Counted from the stretch's first letter, positions 9,857 to 21,763 are shown. The stretch is DNA of 64,000 nt from Rhipidocladum racemiflorum (GCA_036346355.1 CM070580.1:59784854-59848853), one strand, 5' to 3'. Translations and numbers: made by a program. Notes: generated by a model from the sequence alone, not told the origin.

Positions 9857-12800
9857 TGTCGGGACCCGAATTTGCAAATCCGGACCCTCTGTGTATTCAG
9901 CACTAGTCCAGAACGCGCTTAGTGCACAGTCTTAACATCGGTAAATACCACAATCATACCAAACGATACCAATAAAGTACTTTATTTAAATAACCAAACT
10001 GGTTACTCGACCTTATGGCCAAGTTACAAAATGTATGCCTGCAAGGCGAAACTTATTCAGAGAAAAATAATAGCGGCGGAAAATAAGATAACCGTGGCGC
10101 CATCCGGTATACCACAGGCAGCGATCGGGCTCGCATCCCTAAGTAGAGCGGATCTTCTTGGAGTTCCTCCTCCAAAGTGGTGTAGTCTCCTCTTCAACCG
10201 GTATTGTGTTGAGGCAAGGGTGAGTACTTGGTACTCGACAAGTCATGCCTGAGAATGCAAGCTAATATACTATATGCATGGCTTGGTACAAAGGAATAGC
10301 TCAAGGTATATTTGCGATGCTTGACATTTGACAAGTAATATAAGTAGATTCAAAGCGGTAGAAATAAGTAAAGCGTAAATAACTTTTCAAGAAGTTTAAT
10401 AAACATTTTCCCCATCCTAAACCATATTTCCATCATCTTCATTATTAAACCAAACCAACTTCCAAATCCAAGTTATTTTGAAAGTCTAACCCTTGTTGTA
10501 ATTCCCGGCGATGTCGATCACAGTGGACTCGGCTATTTAAATAGATTCTACACTCTGCAGAGGTTATGCACTTTACCCACAAGATCTGAGTCAAACACCA
10601 CAAAGGCGAGTTCAGTAACAAAGCCTTTGGAAGCCTCAAACAACACAGGTGGTCCTCCCGGTTCGTGCTCTACACCATCCCTTCCCTTAGCCAAGGCGAA
10701 GTATGGGACCAACACACCGTTAGATGGGTATCGGCCCACGACCACGATCGCTCCCCGTACAATCACACAAACGGTGTAATTGACACCCTGAGGCTCCACA
10801 AGTGAGTCCTTAGCGACTTAGTCAACTAGGGCCGTCCCATTCCAGCCATGTGGTTGCAAGTATGACCCAGTTCAAAGGCTTGCAAGGTTAAGTCCTTAGA
10901 GTGACCAGGGCAAGACTACCTGAAAAACCAAATCAACACTCCCAATGCCACAACTGGCCCACCTGATTACTCTTGCCACATGCCCCGGTCAAAAACTGTT
11001 TATCAAACCCCAGTTGATTACCATGCACCACGTGCCATCAACATCACATGATACTTTTCCCAAAACAGGTTCAATATATCATTAAGTCAATATTAACATT
11101 TGATTGTCCAAAATCATGTCATGAGCACGTAGCAGGTCTAAGCAGTATACTACAACGGTCTAAACCCATGTTGGCAATTTAATAATGTCCAACTAGTAAA
11201 CCACAACTAGGGTGACAAAGGGTCATGGCACATACTTAAGTAATCAAGGTGTCATATAGCAAATTGGTATTTATCTAACCCCCAGGTTTAAACAAAGTAT
11301 TTTTCTAACTGAACTAGCATGCAATAGTTTAAATCAAAATAGATTTCGAAATAGGATCAACATGGTCAAAGCACAACTTGCCTTCAAAAAGTACTTGCTC
11401 TTGGTCTTGAGTTGGATCCTGAGTCAACACTTCTCCTTCGAATCCTTCCGGCACTTCAACGTCTACTCGTAAAGCGTGCAAATAGCAAATACGCAAATAA
11501 ACAATAGGCAAAAACATCCCAAAACTCCAAATAAAATCCATAAATAGAGAGAACATAATTTTCTGGATTTTTAGGAACTGGAATCGTTCAAATCGGAGTT
11601 AAAATGCAAAAGTTATGATTTATTAAAGTTTAAATAATCAATTAAATAATATTACAGAGAAAAACTTTAGTCCAAAAATTAAATAAAATTTATATTTAGG
11701 TAGATCTTAATTTTATACAAATTTAGAAATTTGAATCACTCAAATCGGAGTTGAAACGCAAAAGTTATAAGCGTTTGAAGTTTGAATCTAAATTTGAACC
11801 AATATTTCGAATTAATAAATCATTTTCTTTTTCGGAAATTAATTATTGCGTCAGCGTGGACACGTGTCAGCTCCTGATTGGTTGGTGGCGTCGGTAGGCT
11901 CATGGGCTCAGCCCACGGCAGTTTGGTCCACGGTGGACCCGGTCCACGGCTTCGGGTGAGGTGGCGGTGGGACCCACTGTCGGTCGCGATGGTCTCACGC
12001 AAAGCGGTGGCGTGTGGGCCCTCGACACGCTGAGGCCAGCGTGTCGGCGTCTACCTGCCACGGCGTGGGCGGCTGACCGCGTCGGTCCAACTTCCCGACA
12101 CGTGGCGCAATCCCGGCCGTTGATTTGAAATCCGACGGCCGCGATTAGATCCATGGTTAACACGTTGAAATCTACTCGATGATCGTGGGCCGTTCGATCT
12201 AGATCGGACGGTCCAGATCTAATCCTATAATAACACTACTACAGCACGTGGTGATTGTGAACCGTTGGATCTTGACCCAACGGTCCAGATCTAACCGGGT
12301 TTAGAACACGTGAACTCACCTCAACCGCACGATCAAGATCGGACGGTCCACAGAGCTCGCGAGGGCGATGGCGGCAGCGGGGCTGCGGCCACTGAGAGCG
12401 AAACGACAGCGAGCCCGGCGGCGCTCGGGGTTGCTCGGCGAGATGAGTCCTCCCTCGGTGCGTCTTGTCACGGGATTCGGATCTGGGCTCCTTCGGCGGA
12501 AGACGACGGACGGCGACGAATCGAACAAAAGCTGCGGCGGTCACCTCCTCCAACTACTGGCGAGCTCGCACGCGAATAAGCGGCGGCGGCTCAGGCGAGA
12601 TGGCTCGAGGAAGCAGTGCGCAAGGATGAGGGCAACCTCGGGCGTGACCAGGGCTTTAAATAGCCTCGGCGTTCGTGCGAGGCGAAACCTAATTCTACAC
12701 GGCGGCGCGGCGCGGCGCGGAGTCCGGCTCGGACTCGGCGGAGACGACGACGCTCACCGCCCACGTGGCACGATCAGCGCCACGATCGCCGGGCGCGATC

Positions 12801-13279
12801 GGATCCGGCGGATCACGGCTCGAGCCGTGCAGGCGGATCTCGGCCGTTGGATCTTGATCCAACGGTTGGGATTGATTAGGGTTTTGATTTGGTTTGATCG
12901 AGCCAAGCGGCTCGGTCGGACTCGAGTCCGACTTCGGGTTCGACTTCGGTCGGATGAAACGATACTAGACCCGAGTTGATTTTCCAGCGATTTAATATTT
13001 AAAATAATTCCCAGTAATTCATTTAATTCATTAAAAATAGCAAAAGACTCAGAAAAATTCCAGAAAAATTCTGGAAAATACTTTAGAACATTTTGGACTC
13101 AAATAAAATATTTCCAACAAAATTTTATTTGCAAAATTAAATTCTTTAATTATTTCAAAATGGGATAAATTCAAATAAATTCCAAATAAATCCAAAATAA
13201 ATTCCAGAAAATTCCAAAAATTCACCAAAGTGCCAAATCACACATGAATTTAAGAAAAGCAAAATTTTGGGGTGTTACA
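9857..13279 (-). repeat. 3' LTR (3423 bp)
   Basis: On the plus strand it starts TGTCGGGACC and ends GGGTGTTACA. It matches 18951-22381. In element direction, AT-rich U3 (13279 to about 12900) leads to a GC-rich promoter-leader segment (about 12900-12000), then AT-rich sequence and a mixed U5. Open frames on the plus strand in the GC-rich part (for example 12368-12979) are antisense to the element and not supported as genes. Confidence 0.95.
12654..12662 (-). promoter_or_regulatory. TATA-like box in 3' LTR
   Basis: The minus strand reads TATTTAAAG in the context GAGGCTATTTAAAGCCCTGG. The same sequence is at 21755-21763 in the 5' LTR. It sits at the start of the GC-rich leader, as expected for the U3/R boundary. 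Confidence 0.6.
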
Positions 13280-13293
13280 AACCTCCCCCCCTT
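13280..13293 (-). other. Polypurine tract
   Basis: The minus strand reads AAGGGGGGGAGGTT directly before the 3' LTR start TGTAACACC. This is the plus-strand primer of reverse transcription and confirms the left LTR as the 3' LTR. Confidence 0.9.
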
Positions 13294-13325
13294 AATAGAA
13301 TCTCGTCCCCGAGATTTAGGGCTTA

Positions 13326-13445
13326 CTAAAGGAATAGGTTTGGAAACTCTTTCTTCAAATCCTCTTCACGCTCCCAAGTCGCTTCGCTTTCTTCATGGTT
13401 GCTCCACTGAACTCTACAAAAACGGGTTGACTTGTTTCTAGTTTC
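13326..13445 (-). pseudogene. pol: Chromodomain at the C-terminus of pol (cut off by an in-frame TGA)
   Basis: After the stop at 13446-13448 the same frame stays open for 39 codons to TAG at 13326-13328. It holds RFCRVQWSNH and EATWEREEDLKKEFPNLF, the aromatic and acidic pattern of a retroelement chromodomain, which in chromoviruses binds H3K9-methylated chromatin and steers integration. The upstream frame supplies the first strand (SVRILDT). Because both sides of the stop are in frame, a single substitution or base-call error separates the two parts. The polypurine tract follows within 35 bp. Confidence 0.8.
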
Positions 13446-14770
13446 TCAATCCATCGTGTCTAGAATCCTAACGGAATACTCCTTATAAGTCAAATCCTCT
13501 TGCAACTCGATTGACTCTAGCGGTGTCTGTTCCTCAGGAACTCGAAGACACTTCTTTAGCTGGGACACATGGAATACGTCATGCACTCCTGCTAACGACT
13601 GTGGCAACTCCAGTTGATAAGCAACTTCACCTCTGCGGCTCAAAATCTTAAATGGTCCAACATAACGGGGTGCAAGTTTCCCTTTGGCATGGAACCTCTT
13701 AACTCCCCTGAGAGGCGTAACTCTGAGGTATACAAAGTCTTCTGGTTCAAAACTCAAGTCTCGGCGACGATTGTCAGCATAACTCTTCTGTCGAGATTGG
13801 GCTATCTTCAACCTTTCCCTAATCATGGCGATCTGTTCTTCAGCCTCTTGAAGAATATCAGGCCCAAAGACACGGCGCTCGCCGGTCTCATTCCAATTCA
13901 ATGGCGTCCGGCGAGTCGACCATCTGAAGGCCTCAAAGGTGACATCGTAAACTAGCTTGATAACTATTGTTGTAACTAAACTCGGCATACGGCAAACTCT
14001 TATCCCAAGAGGTAGCATAAGCCAATGCACAAGCTCTCAACATATCTTCGAGAATCTGGTTGACTCTTTCGATGCAATCCGTCTGCGTGGATGATAAGTC
14101 ATCTTGAAGTTCAAGCGGGTTCCCATGGCTTCATGCAACTTATTCGAACCTTGAGGTAAATTGGGTACCTCTGTCTGATACAATCCTCTTTGGCACTCGT
14201 GCAAGCAGACAATCTGATCATGTATAATTACGCTAATTTATCTCCGAGTAAGTGGTTTTCACGGGGATAAAATGGGCTACTTTAGTCAAGCGATCCACTA
14301 TAACCCATATGGAGTCATAACCTCCTTGAGTCTTGACAAACCGGTAATGAAATCCATTCCGATTTCCTCCCACTTCCACTCAGGTATTTTCAGCGGTTGT
14401 AGCAATCCTGCTGGCCTCTGATGCATTGCCTTGACTCTCTGGCATACGTCGCACAATGCAACATGCTCGGCAACTTCACGTTTCATACTCGGCCACCAGA
14501 ATCTCTCCTTCAGATCCTGATACATCTTGGCGCTTCCAGGATGAATTGAGTACTTAGAGTCATGGGCTTCTTCCAAAATCAGTTGCTTTAACTCCTTTTT
14601 GTTAGGCACACAAATGCGATCCTTCATCCACAACGTGCCTTGCTCATCCAACTTGAAGTCCTCTGCCTTGCCTTCCTCCTTGATGGACTTAATCCTGCGG
14701 ATCTTGTCATCATCCTTTTGTCCTTCTCGGATCTGATCCTCTAGGGTAGGCTTTACTTCTAATGCGGCCA
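13446..14770 (-). pseudogene. pol: Integrase (broken)
   Basis: The integrase inserts element cDNA into the genome. The zinc-binding H-H-C-C set is visible in the 290-residue frame 15170-14298 as His203, His210, Cys240 and Cys243 (HDSKYSIHPG, CDVCQR), followed by the first catalytic Asp in GMDFITG (residue 273). The core between about 14300 and 14030 is broken into several frames; pieces resembling the DRG and ERVNQ regions with the remaining acidic residues can be read across frame changes. The frame 14030-13446 carries the GPY/F module (KLAPRYVGPFKI, VFHVSQLKKC) that precedes the chromodomain. It would not give a functional protein as written. Confidence 0.85.
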
Positions 14771-14858
14771 AGAATCCGCTAGGTACTACCTCAATCTTCA
14801 TTTTCTGAAAATCCTCACATAACTCATCCTGACTTGTGGCTAGCAACGTACTCACGGT

Positions 14859-15240
14859 ATGGCTTTTCCGACTCAGAGCGTCGGCTACTACGTTGGCCTT
14901 CCCGGGATGGTAATGGATTCCCACATTGTAGTCCTTGATCAACACTAGCCATCTCCTTTGCCTCATATTTAGATCCGACTGGGTGAATATGTACTTAAGG
15001 CTCTTATGATCCGTATACACTTCACACCTGTTTCCAATCAGATAGTGATGCCATATCTTCAAAGCATGCACTACGGCAGCTAACTCTAAGTCATGTGTCG
15101 GATAATTTTCCTCATGCGGCCTCAACTGCCTTGATGCATAAGCGACGACCTTTCCATCCTGCATCAGCACACATCCAAGTCCTTGGCGCGATGCGTCACA
15201 ATAAATATCGAAGCTTTGAGCAACATCGGTAGAACTAACA
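14859..15240 (-). pseudogene. pol: RNase H domain of pol (broken at its N-terminus)
   Basis: RNase H degrades the RNA strand of the RNA-DNA hybrid. In the frame starting 15170 the motifs are VVAYASRQLRPHEENYPTHDLEL (catalytic Glu29), VYTDHKSLKY (Asp54) and KANVVADALSRK (Asp97). The first catalytic Asp, in a CDASRQG-like segment near 15200, lies in a different frame, so one frame change separates it. The domain continues without a break into the integrase zinc region. Confidence 0.85.
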
Positions 15241-15419
15241 CGGTCTTGATGTCAATCGCTTCTTGACTCTGAAATCCTTTCTCACATTCCCGGCGTCCAT
15301 GCAAACTTCTTTTCCTTCTTGATTGCGTAAGAGGTTTCGCAATTATCGAGAAGCCTTCAATGAAACGGCGGTAGTATCCTGCCATTCCAAGGAAACTCCG
15401 AATGCAGGTCACAGTCTTG

Positions 15420-16180
15420 GTGCTCCCAATGTAACACGACTTCTACTTTACTTGGATCTACTGGCGACTCCTTCTTCGGTCATTACATGTCCAAGAAACT
15501 CCACCTTGTCCTTCCAAAAATCACACTTGCCGAACTTGGCGAAAAGTTGATGTTCCTCGCCTTTTCCAAAACTCGCCTTAAGTGTTCGGCATGTTCGCTC
15601 TCTGTCTTGGAGTAGATTAGGATATCGTCTATGAACACGACGACAAACTTGTCCAAATATTCCATGAACACCTTATTCATCATATTCATGAAATAAATTT
15701 GGCGCATTAAATCGGCCCAAAGGACATTCTTGTAAACTCGTAATGTCCATATCTTGACGAGAATGCGATCTTGAATATCTTACGATCGGATCTTCAAGCG
15801 ATGGTATCGATCTCGAGATCAATCTTGGAGAAAACTCGGCTCCTCTTAAGCGATCAAACAAATCATCAATCCTGGGTAGCGGATACTTATTCTTCACGGT
15901 GACTTCATTGAGTGCACGGTAGTCAATGCACATCCTGAAACTCCGTCCTTCTTCTTGACAAACAAAGCGGTGCTCCCCACGGCGACGAACTCGGTCTGAT
16001 AAATCCTTTCTCCATTAACTCTTCTAGCTGTTTCTTCATTTCTACCAACTCCTCGGTGGACATCCGATAGGGTCTCTTTGCTATCGGTCTTTGTGCAGTA
16101 CAAGCTCTATCACAAACTCTATGTCCCTGTGCAGCGGCATACCAGGTAGATCTTCGGGAAAAACATCGGGTACTCATTCA
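15420..16180 (-). pseudogene. pol: Reverse transcriptase (broken into at least three frames)
   Basis: It copies element RNA into DNA. Segments in order: YRMSTEELVEMKKQLEELMEKGFIRPS (16180-15990), CIDYRALN and KYPLPRIDDLFD (15933-15850), and the polymerase active site FIDDILIYSK near 15600-15635, where the two Asp bind metal. The frame is lost between about 15850 and 15700. There the DNA reads CGATACC and CATCGCTTG where related elements have a Gly-Tyr-His-Gln region, and CTG or CAG seems to have been replaced by CG. The thumb (IRSFLGMAGYYRRFI) follows in another frame, 15412-15164. Confidence 0.88.
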
Positions 16181-16359
16181 CTCTTGAGACATCCTCTATG
16201 CCGATTGCCTTGGTATCGTTAACCATCAGCTGTCCATCTCTAGCTGCAGTGGCTTGAAATTCTACTTTCTTCCCACACGGGCTCTCAGCGAGATAGTCCT
16301 TCGTCCACAATCCAATACGACCTTGTGCTTGGATAACCAATCCATTCCCAATATAACGT

Positions 16360-16647
16360 CTAAGTGCAGGTCTCCAAAATTATAAGGTTTGCTAGGAACT
16401 CTATTCCATCTATTAGTATTCTCACCCCGGAACATCCTACTTTCGTTCGGAGTTCGGAACCAGGGGTTTGAACCAAAAGCATGCACTTAAGCCTTGCAAT
16501 CCTCAAATCATTTCTAGTAGTAAAGCCTTGCGAAACAAACGAATGCGAGGCTCCAGAGTCAAACAAAACTGTTGCAGGTACTGAGTTAACAAGTAACTTA
16601 CCCAAAGACGACGTCCGTAGCATTCTGCGGTGCATCTGCGGTGACAT
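16360..16647 (-). pseudogene. pol: Aspartic protease domain (pol)
   Basis: The protease cuts the Gag-Pol polyprotein. The active site reads VLFDSGASHSFVS with Asp30, Ser31 and Gly32, preceded by the hydrophobic strand GKLLVNSVPAT. The flap and the hydrophobic end region follow (LIDGIEFLANLIIL). The frame ends at 16360; the similar continuation (LGMDWLSKHKVVLDC) is in the overlapping frame 16486-16262, so a frame change lies near 16370-16400. Confidence 0.87.
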
Positions 16648-16739
16648 GGTTGACTCGGCCTCTCACCACGGTGCAGGGTGTGGCTCCTGATCTTTGGCGT
16701 CCTAGCTGGGGTGGTTCCTAGATTGAAGCGAGCGGGGTC

Positions 16740-17720
16740 ACTCCTGCTGTCTTCTTTGGACAAGCTGTTGGCGAAGTGTCTGGCTCGTTATTGATTGTAG
16801 CGGCGTCTCACGGTTCCTTCGATTTGCACGAGTAGCGTTTCTAGCGGGTGGGTGCAGTAGTTACGATTGGCATGTCTTGGTGCTGGGGATGGTGTCCTTG
16901 TTGCATTACGTGGTTGGAATCGAAGAATTGATTTGGTGCAACTCTCGGTATTGCGTTCCACTGGCGTGATCCTTCTTTGTTGCATCCTGCGCTTCTGTTC
17001 TCATCCAGTTCCTTGCGCTTGTCCTCAAGAATAAGCGCCTTATTCACCAACTCTTGGAAATCCGGAAAGGTGTGGGTGATCAACCCTACTTGCAATCTGA
17101 GTTAAGTCCCTTCATAAAACGAGGTATGCGGATTTATCTGTCGCTACATCCTCAGTGCGTGGCGTGCTAGCTGTGTGAACTTGTTCGGGTAGTCGACCAG
17201 CGGTGATTACCTTGCTTGATGCTCTGAACTCCTCCTTCTTAAGGTCCATGATTCCTTGAGCACGTGATAATCTTGTCGGAATGCGGTTGTGAACTCTTCC
17301 CAAGTGATATCTTGAGGGTTCTCTTGCATGGCACGAAGTTCTCCCACCACTCGTATTTGTTCCTTCGGTGATGAGAAGCGTAGAGTACCTTCTCATTTCC
17401 TATGCATTGAGCTATGTGTAGCTTCCTCTCGATTGATCTTAACCAATCATCGGCCTCCAATGGATTGGCATTCCCGGAAGAAAGTGGGTGGGTGAGTTCT
17501 CATGAACTCGACACTTTGTATTCTGGCGTTGTCCATGATTAACTTGATTAGCGATGGCCTGAGCAAAGGACGTGCTGCATTTGTTGCATCATGGCATGCA
17601 TCAAGCGAGTCTGGGCAGCAAGAAAAGCTCCGAAATTCTGCATATCGATTGGCGGTGCTTTGGTGCTCCATCATTGGGGTTTTCTGTTTGGCGAGAACCA
17701 CTCCCATTGCTTCCAAAGTT
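16740..17720 (-). pseudogene. gag: Gag of the chromovirus (fragmented)
   Basis: Gag forms the particle shell. Recognisable pieces on the minus strand in order: an N-terminal Met/Gln-rich helix (near 17650-17560), EFMRTHPPTFF (17515), EADDWLRSIERKLHIAQC (17457-17404), an ITWEEF-like segment (near 17300), and GLITHTFPDFQELVNKALILEDKRKELDE (17086-16999). Near 16755-16800 the DNA looks like a damaged CCHC zinc knuckle (NEPDTSP context). At least five frame changes separate the pieces. It precedes pol directly, as in a single gag-pol reading unit. Confidence 0.8.
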
Positions 17721-17950
17721 TCAGCGGGTGTTTACCATCTGTCCGATTTGCTCTAGGTTTAGAGATGAGAGGGAAACAAGAATAGACAAGTAATATGGAA
17801 CTTATGCGGGCGAAAGGTGTAACCTTAAGGTCCAACTTTATTATTAATAACTTGGTATGGCTGCTTACAATGCCTAAGGGCCTTGCAACACATCTTGCAC
17901 ACTCGACAAACAAAGCAAATCCAAATCGAACTAACACCGGAGTCTAACGC

Positions 17951-18732
17951 CTAAAGGGTGACTCTTTCTTCTATGACGCGACTCGGCGTAGGAGTCTCAC
18001 TATAGAACCTATGCTCACTCATCGAGAAAACCTCCACGGCTTTGAGTGCAGGTCTTTGTGGCATAGGCGCCGAAACGATCGCCATGTCCAAAGCTGTGTC
18101 CTCTGTGGTAGTCGAAGAAGCGATGTCCTCATCGAGATCGACTCCTCTGGATCGGCTCGTGTAGCTCAATCTTGGCTCTGGAGTGCAGTCCGTACAAGGT
18201 CATCTCCAACTCGTCAATCCTTCGTAGAAGGTGTGCCACATACTCTTGAGCTTCCCGCCATCTGTTCTTCTCTGTCGTGATCTCCTGCGGGCCTTACGTA
18301 GCTCCTTGCTTGTATTATCTAGTACATCCTCCTGGCGGCGACAAATCGTGCCAACTGTGTAACCGTGGCATCCTCATCCTGAATCGCCTTCGGGTCAAGA
18401 AGGTTATCGCTGCGCGGATGGTAACGGAACACCGTACTCTCCAATTCTCTGGCGTAGATACGGGTAATGTGCCGCATTGCTCGTCGTGATACTTCTTGGA
18501 TACCCATTTGCATTGTAGATCTCCTGGCAGTGCAGTGTATTGGGCGATTGCCTGGGCCCTTTTTCCTAGCAGGTACCTCAATCCTCACGTCACAAGCCTT
18601 GATCAATCCCGCTTGTCTGATCACTTCCACTTGGTATTGGGGCTTCTCAAAATCTCCGAGAGTCTGTAGCATATGCCAAAGTTCTGCAGCGTGACCAACT
18701 CCCAGATCAACGTAGTTGAACTCTTCCTCCAT
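17951..18732 (-). pseudogene. ORF0 upstream of gag (broken)
   Basis: This is an additional ORF between the PBS and gag in the element's sense direction. It starts at 18732 (MEEEFNYVDLGVGHAAELW) and its first frame runs 137 codons to 18319, through ARRSTMQMGIQEVSRRAMRH and YARELESTVFRYHPR. A second frame, 18169-17951, gives an Asp/Glu/Ser/Thr-rich C-terminus ending SRVIEERVTL. Gypsy elements with an extra ORF before gag are known in rice (RIRE3/RIRE8 type). I know no enzymatic function for it. The start is chosen because it is the first Met of the conserved frame and follows a possible splice acceptor (GTGACAG) immediately. Confidence 0.7.
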
Positions 18733-18933
18733 CTGTCACAAGAGTGCTTTACGTAAGAACTCGGAATTTTTAAATTGTGACAAGGTAAGGGAAAATTTCA
18801 GCAAGAGGCAAGAAAAGAGAGAAGGGGATAAGTCGAGATGTCATTTCTTGTCTTCACAAATTTTTAGCTTTAGAAAATAGGTTTTATCCTTACTACGACC
18901 ATTCTAGCTAGGGTTGAGCCTACAGTCAAGTAT

Positions 18934-18946
18934 GGCTCTGATACCA
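18934..18946 (-). other. Primer binding site (initiator Met-tRNA)
   Basis: The minus strand reads TGGTATCAGAGCC, four bases from the 5' LTR end. It matches the initiator Met-tRNA 3' end and is the same primer type as the element at 3419-3430. Confidence 0.95.
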
Positions 18947-21411
18947 CCTCTGTCGGGACCCCGAATTTGCAAATCCGGACCCTCTGTGTATTCAGCACTA
19001 GTCGAGAACGCAGCTTAGTGCACACAGTCTTAACATCGGTAAATACCACAATCATACCAAACGATACCAATAAAGTACTTAATTTAAATAACCAAACTGG
19101 TTACTCGACCTTATGGCCAAGTTACAAAATGTATGCCTCGCAAGGCGAAACTTATTCAGAGAAAAATAATAGCAGCGGAAAATAAGATAACTTCGTGGCG
19201 CCATCCAAGATACCACAGGCAGCTGATCGGGCTCGCATCCCTAAGTAGACGGATCTTCTTGGAGTTCCTCCTCCAAAGCTGGTGTAGTCTCCTCTTCAAC
19301 TGGTATTGTGTTGAGGCAAGGGTGAGTACTTGGTACTCAGCAAGTCATGCACAGAATGCAAGCTAATATACTATATGCATGGCTTGGTACAAAGGAATAG
19401 CTCAAGGTATATTTGCGATATGACATTTGACAAGTAATATAAGTAGATTTGAAAGCAGTAGAAATAAGTAAAGCGTAAATAACTTTTCAAGAAGTTTAAT
19501 AAACATTTTCCCCATCCTAAACCATATTTCCATCATCTTCATTATTAAACCAAACCAACTTCCAAATCCAAGTTATTTTCGTAAAGTCTAACCCTTATTT
19601 GTAATTCGGCGATGTCGATGCAGTGGACTCGGCTATTTAAATAGATTCTACACTCTGCAGAGGTTATGCACTTTACCCACAAGATACAGTCAAACACCAC
19701 AAAGGCGAGTTCAGTAACAAAGCCTTTGGAAGCCTCAAACAACACAGGTGGTCCTCCGGGTTCGTGCTCTACACCATCCCTTCCCTTAGCCAAGGCGAAG
19801 TATGGGACCAACACACCGTTAGATGGGTATCGGCCACGACCACGATCGCTCCCCGATACAATCACACAAGCGGTGTAATTGACACCACGAGGCTCCACAA
19901 GTGAGTCCTTAGCGACTTAGTCAACTAGGGCCGTCCCATTCCGACCATGTGGTTGCAAGTATGACCCAGTTCAAAGGCTTGCAAGGTTAAGTCCTTAGAG
20001 TGACCAGGGCAAGACTACCCGAAAAACCAAATCAACACTCCCAATGCCACAAGCTGGCCCACTGATTACTCTTGCCACATGCCCGGTCAAAAGCGTTTAT
20101 CAAACCCGATTGATTACCATGCACCACGTGCCATCAACATCACATGATACTTTTCCCAAAACAGGTTCAATATATCATTAAGTCAATATTAACATTTGAT
20201 TGTCCAAAATCATGTCATGAGCACGTAGCAGGTCTAAGCAGTATACTACAACGGTCTAAACCCATGTTGGCAATTTAATAATGTCCAACTAGTAAACCAC
20301 AACTAGGGTGACAAAGGGTCATGGCACATACTTAAGTAATCAAGGTGTCATATAGCAAATTGGTGTTTATCTAACCCCCAGGTTTAAACAAAGTATTTTT
20401 CTAACTGAACTAGCATGCAATAGTTTAAATCAAAATAGATTTCGAAATAGGATCAACATGGTCAAAGCACAACTTGCCTTCAAAAAGTACTTGCTCTTGG
20501 TCTTGAGTTGGATCCTGAGTCAACACTTCTCCTTGAATCCTTAGGCACTTCAACGTCTACTCGTAAAGCGTGCAAATAGCAAATACGCAAATAAACAATA
20601 GGCAAAAACATCCCAAAACTCCAAATAAAATCCATAAACAGAGAGAACATAATTTTCTGGATTTTTAGGAACTGGAATCGTTCAAATCGGAGTTAAAATG
20701 CAAAAGTTATGATTTATTAAAGTTTAAATAATCAATTAAATAATATTACAGAGAAAAACTTTAGTCCAAAAATTAAATAAAATTTATATTTAGGTAGATC
20801 TTAATTTTATACAAATTTAGAAATTTGAATCACTCAAATCGGAGTTGAAACGCATAAAAGTTATAAGCGTTTGAAGTTTGAATCTAAATTTGAATCAATA
20901 TTTCGAATTAATAAATCATTTTCTTTTAGGAAATTAATTATTGCGTCGGCGTGGACACGTGTCAGCTCTGATTGGTTGGCTGGCGTCGGTAGGCTCATGG
21001 GCTCAGCCCACGGCGCGGTTTGGTCCACAGTGGACCCGGTCCACGGCTTCGGGTGAGGCGGACGGTGGGACCCACTGTCGGTCTGAGGGTCTCATAAGCG
21101 CGGTGGCGTGTGGGCCCTCGACCGCAGCGGGGCCAGCGTGTCGGCATCACCTGCCAGCGCGTGGGCGGCGCTGACCGCGTCGGTCCAACTTCCCGACACG
21201 TGGCGCAATCCCGTAGTTGATTTGAAATCCGCCGGCCGCGATTAGATCCATGGTTAACACGTTGAAATCTACTCGATGATCGTGGGCCGTTCGATCTAGA
21301 TCGGACGGTCCAGATCTAATCATATAATAACACTACTACAGCACGTGGCGATTGTGAACCGTTGGATCTTGATCCAGCGGTCCGAGATCTAACCGGGTTT
21401 AGAACACGTGA

Positions 21412-21419
21412 ACTCACCT
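21412..21419 (-). promoter_or_regulatory. Possible 5' splice donor in the LTR leader
   Basis: The minus strand reads AG|GTGAGT, a perfect donor consensus, about 340 bp downstream of the TATA-like box. The 3' LTR has the same octamer at 12314-12321. A candidate acceptor (GTGACAG) lies at 18733-18739, directly before the ORF0 start codon. Splicing is inferred only. Confidence 0.35.
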
Positions 21420-21754
21420 CAACCGCCGCGATCAAGATCGGACGGTCCACGAGCTTCGCGAGGGCGATGGCGGCTGGCGGAGCTGCAGCCACCGGAGGCG
21501 AACGACGACGAGCCCGACGGCGCTCGGGGTTGCTCGGCGAGATGAGTCCTCGCCGGTGCGTCTTGTCACGGGGATTCCGGATCACAGGCTCCTTCTGGCG
21601 GAAGACGACGGACGGCGACGAATCGAACAAAAACGCGGCGGTCACCTCCTCCAACTCTGGCCCGAGCTCGCACGCGAATAAGCGGCGACGGCTCGGCGAG
21701 ATGGCTCGGGAAGCGGGTGCGCAAGGATGAGGGCAACCTCGGGCGTGACCAGGG

Positions 21755-21763
21755 CTTTAAATA
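21755..21763 (-). promoter_or_regulatory. TATA-like box in 5' LTR
   Basis: The minus strand reads TATTTAAAG in the same context as in the 3' LTR. Transcription would start near 21725 and enter a GC-rich leader. Confidence 0.6.

Noticed and set aside
12239..12553. Minus-strand frame MEEVTAA... in the LTR leader as a protein
   Set aside because: The start is shared with the other LTR (21654) but the sequences soon diverge through frame changes; at best an upstream ORF.
12368..12979. 203-codon plus-strand frame in the LTR as a host gene
   Set aside because: It is antisense to the element, lies in its GC-rich leader, and is not preserved as one frame in the other LTR (21362-21730).
9857..13279. 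Solo LTR interpretation of the left copy
   Set aside because: The polypurine tract, pol, gag and PBS connect it to 18951-22381 in one orientation, so it is the 3' LTR of a full element.
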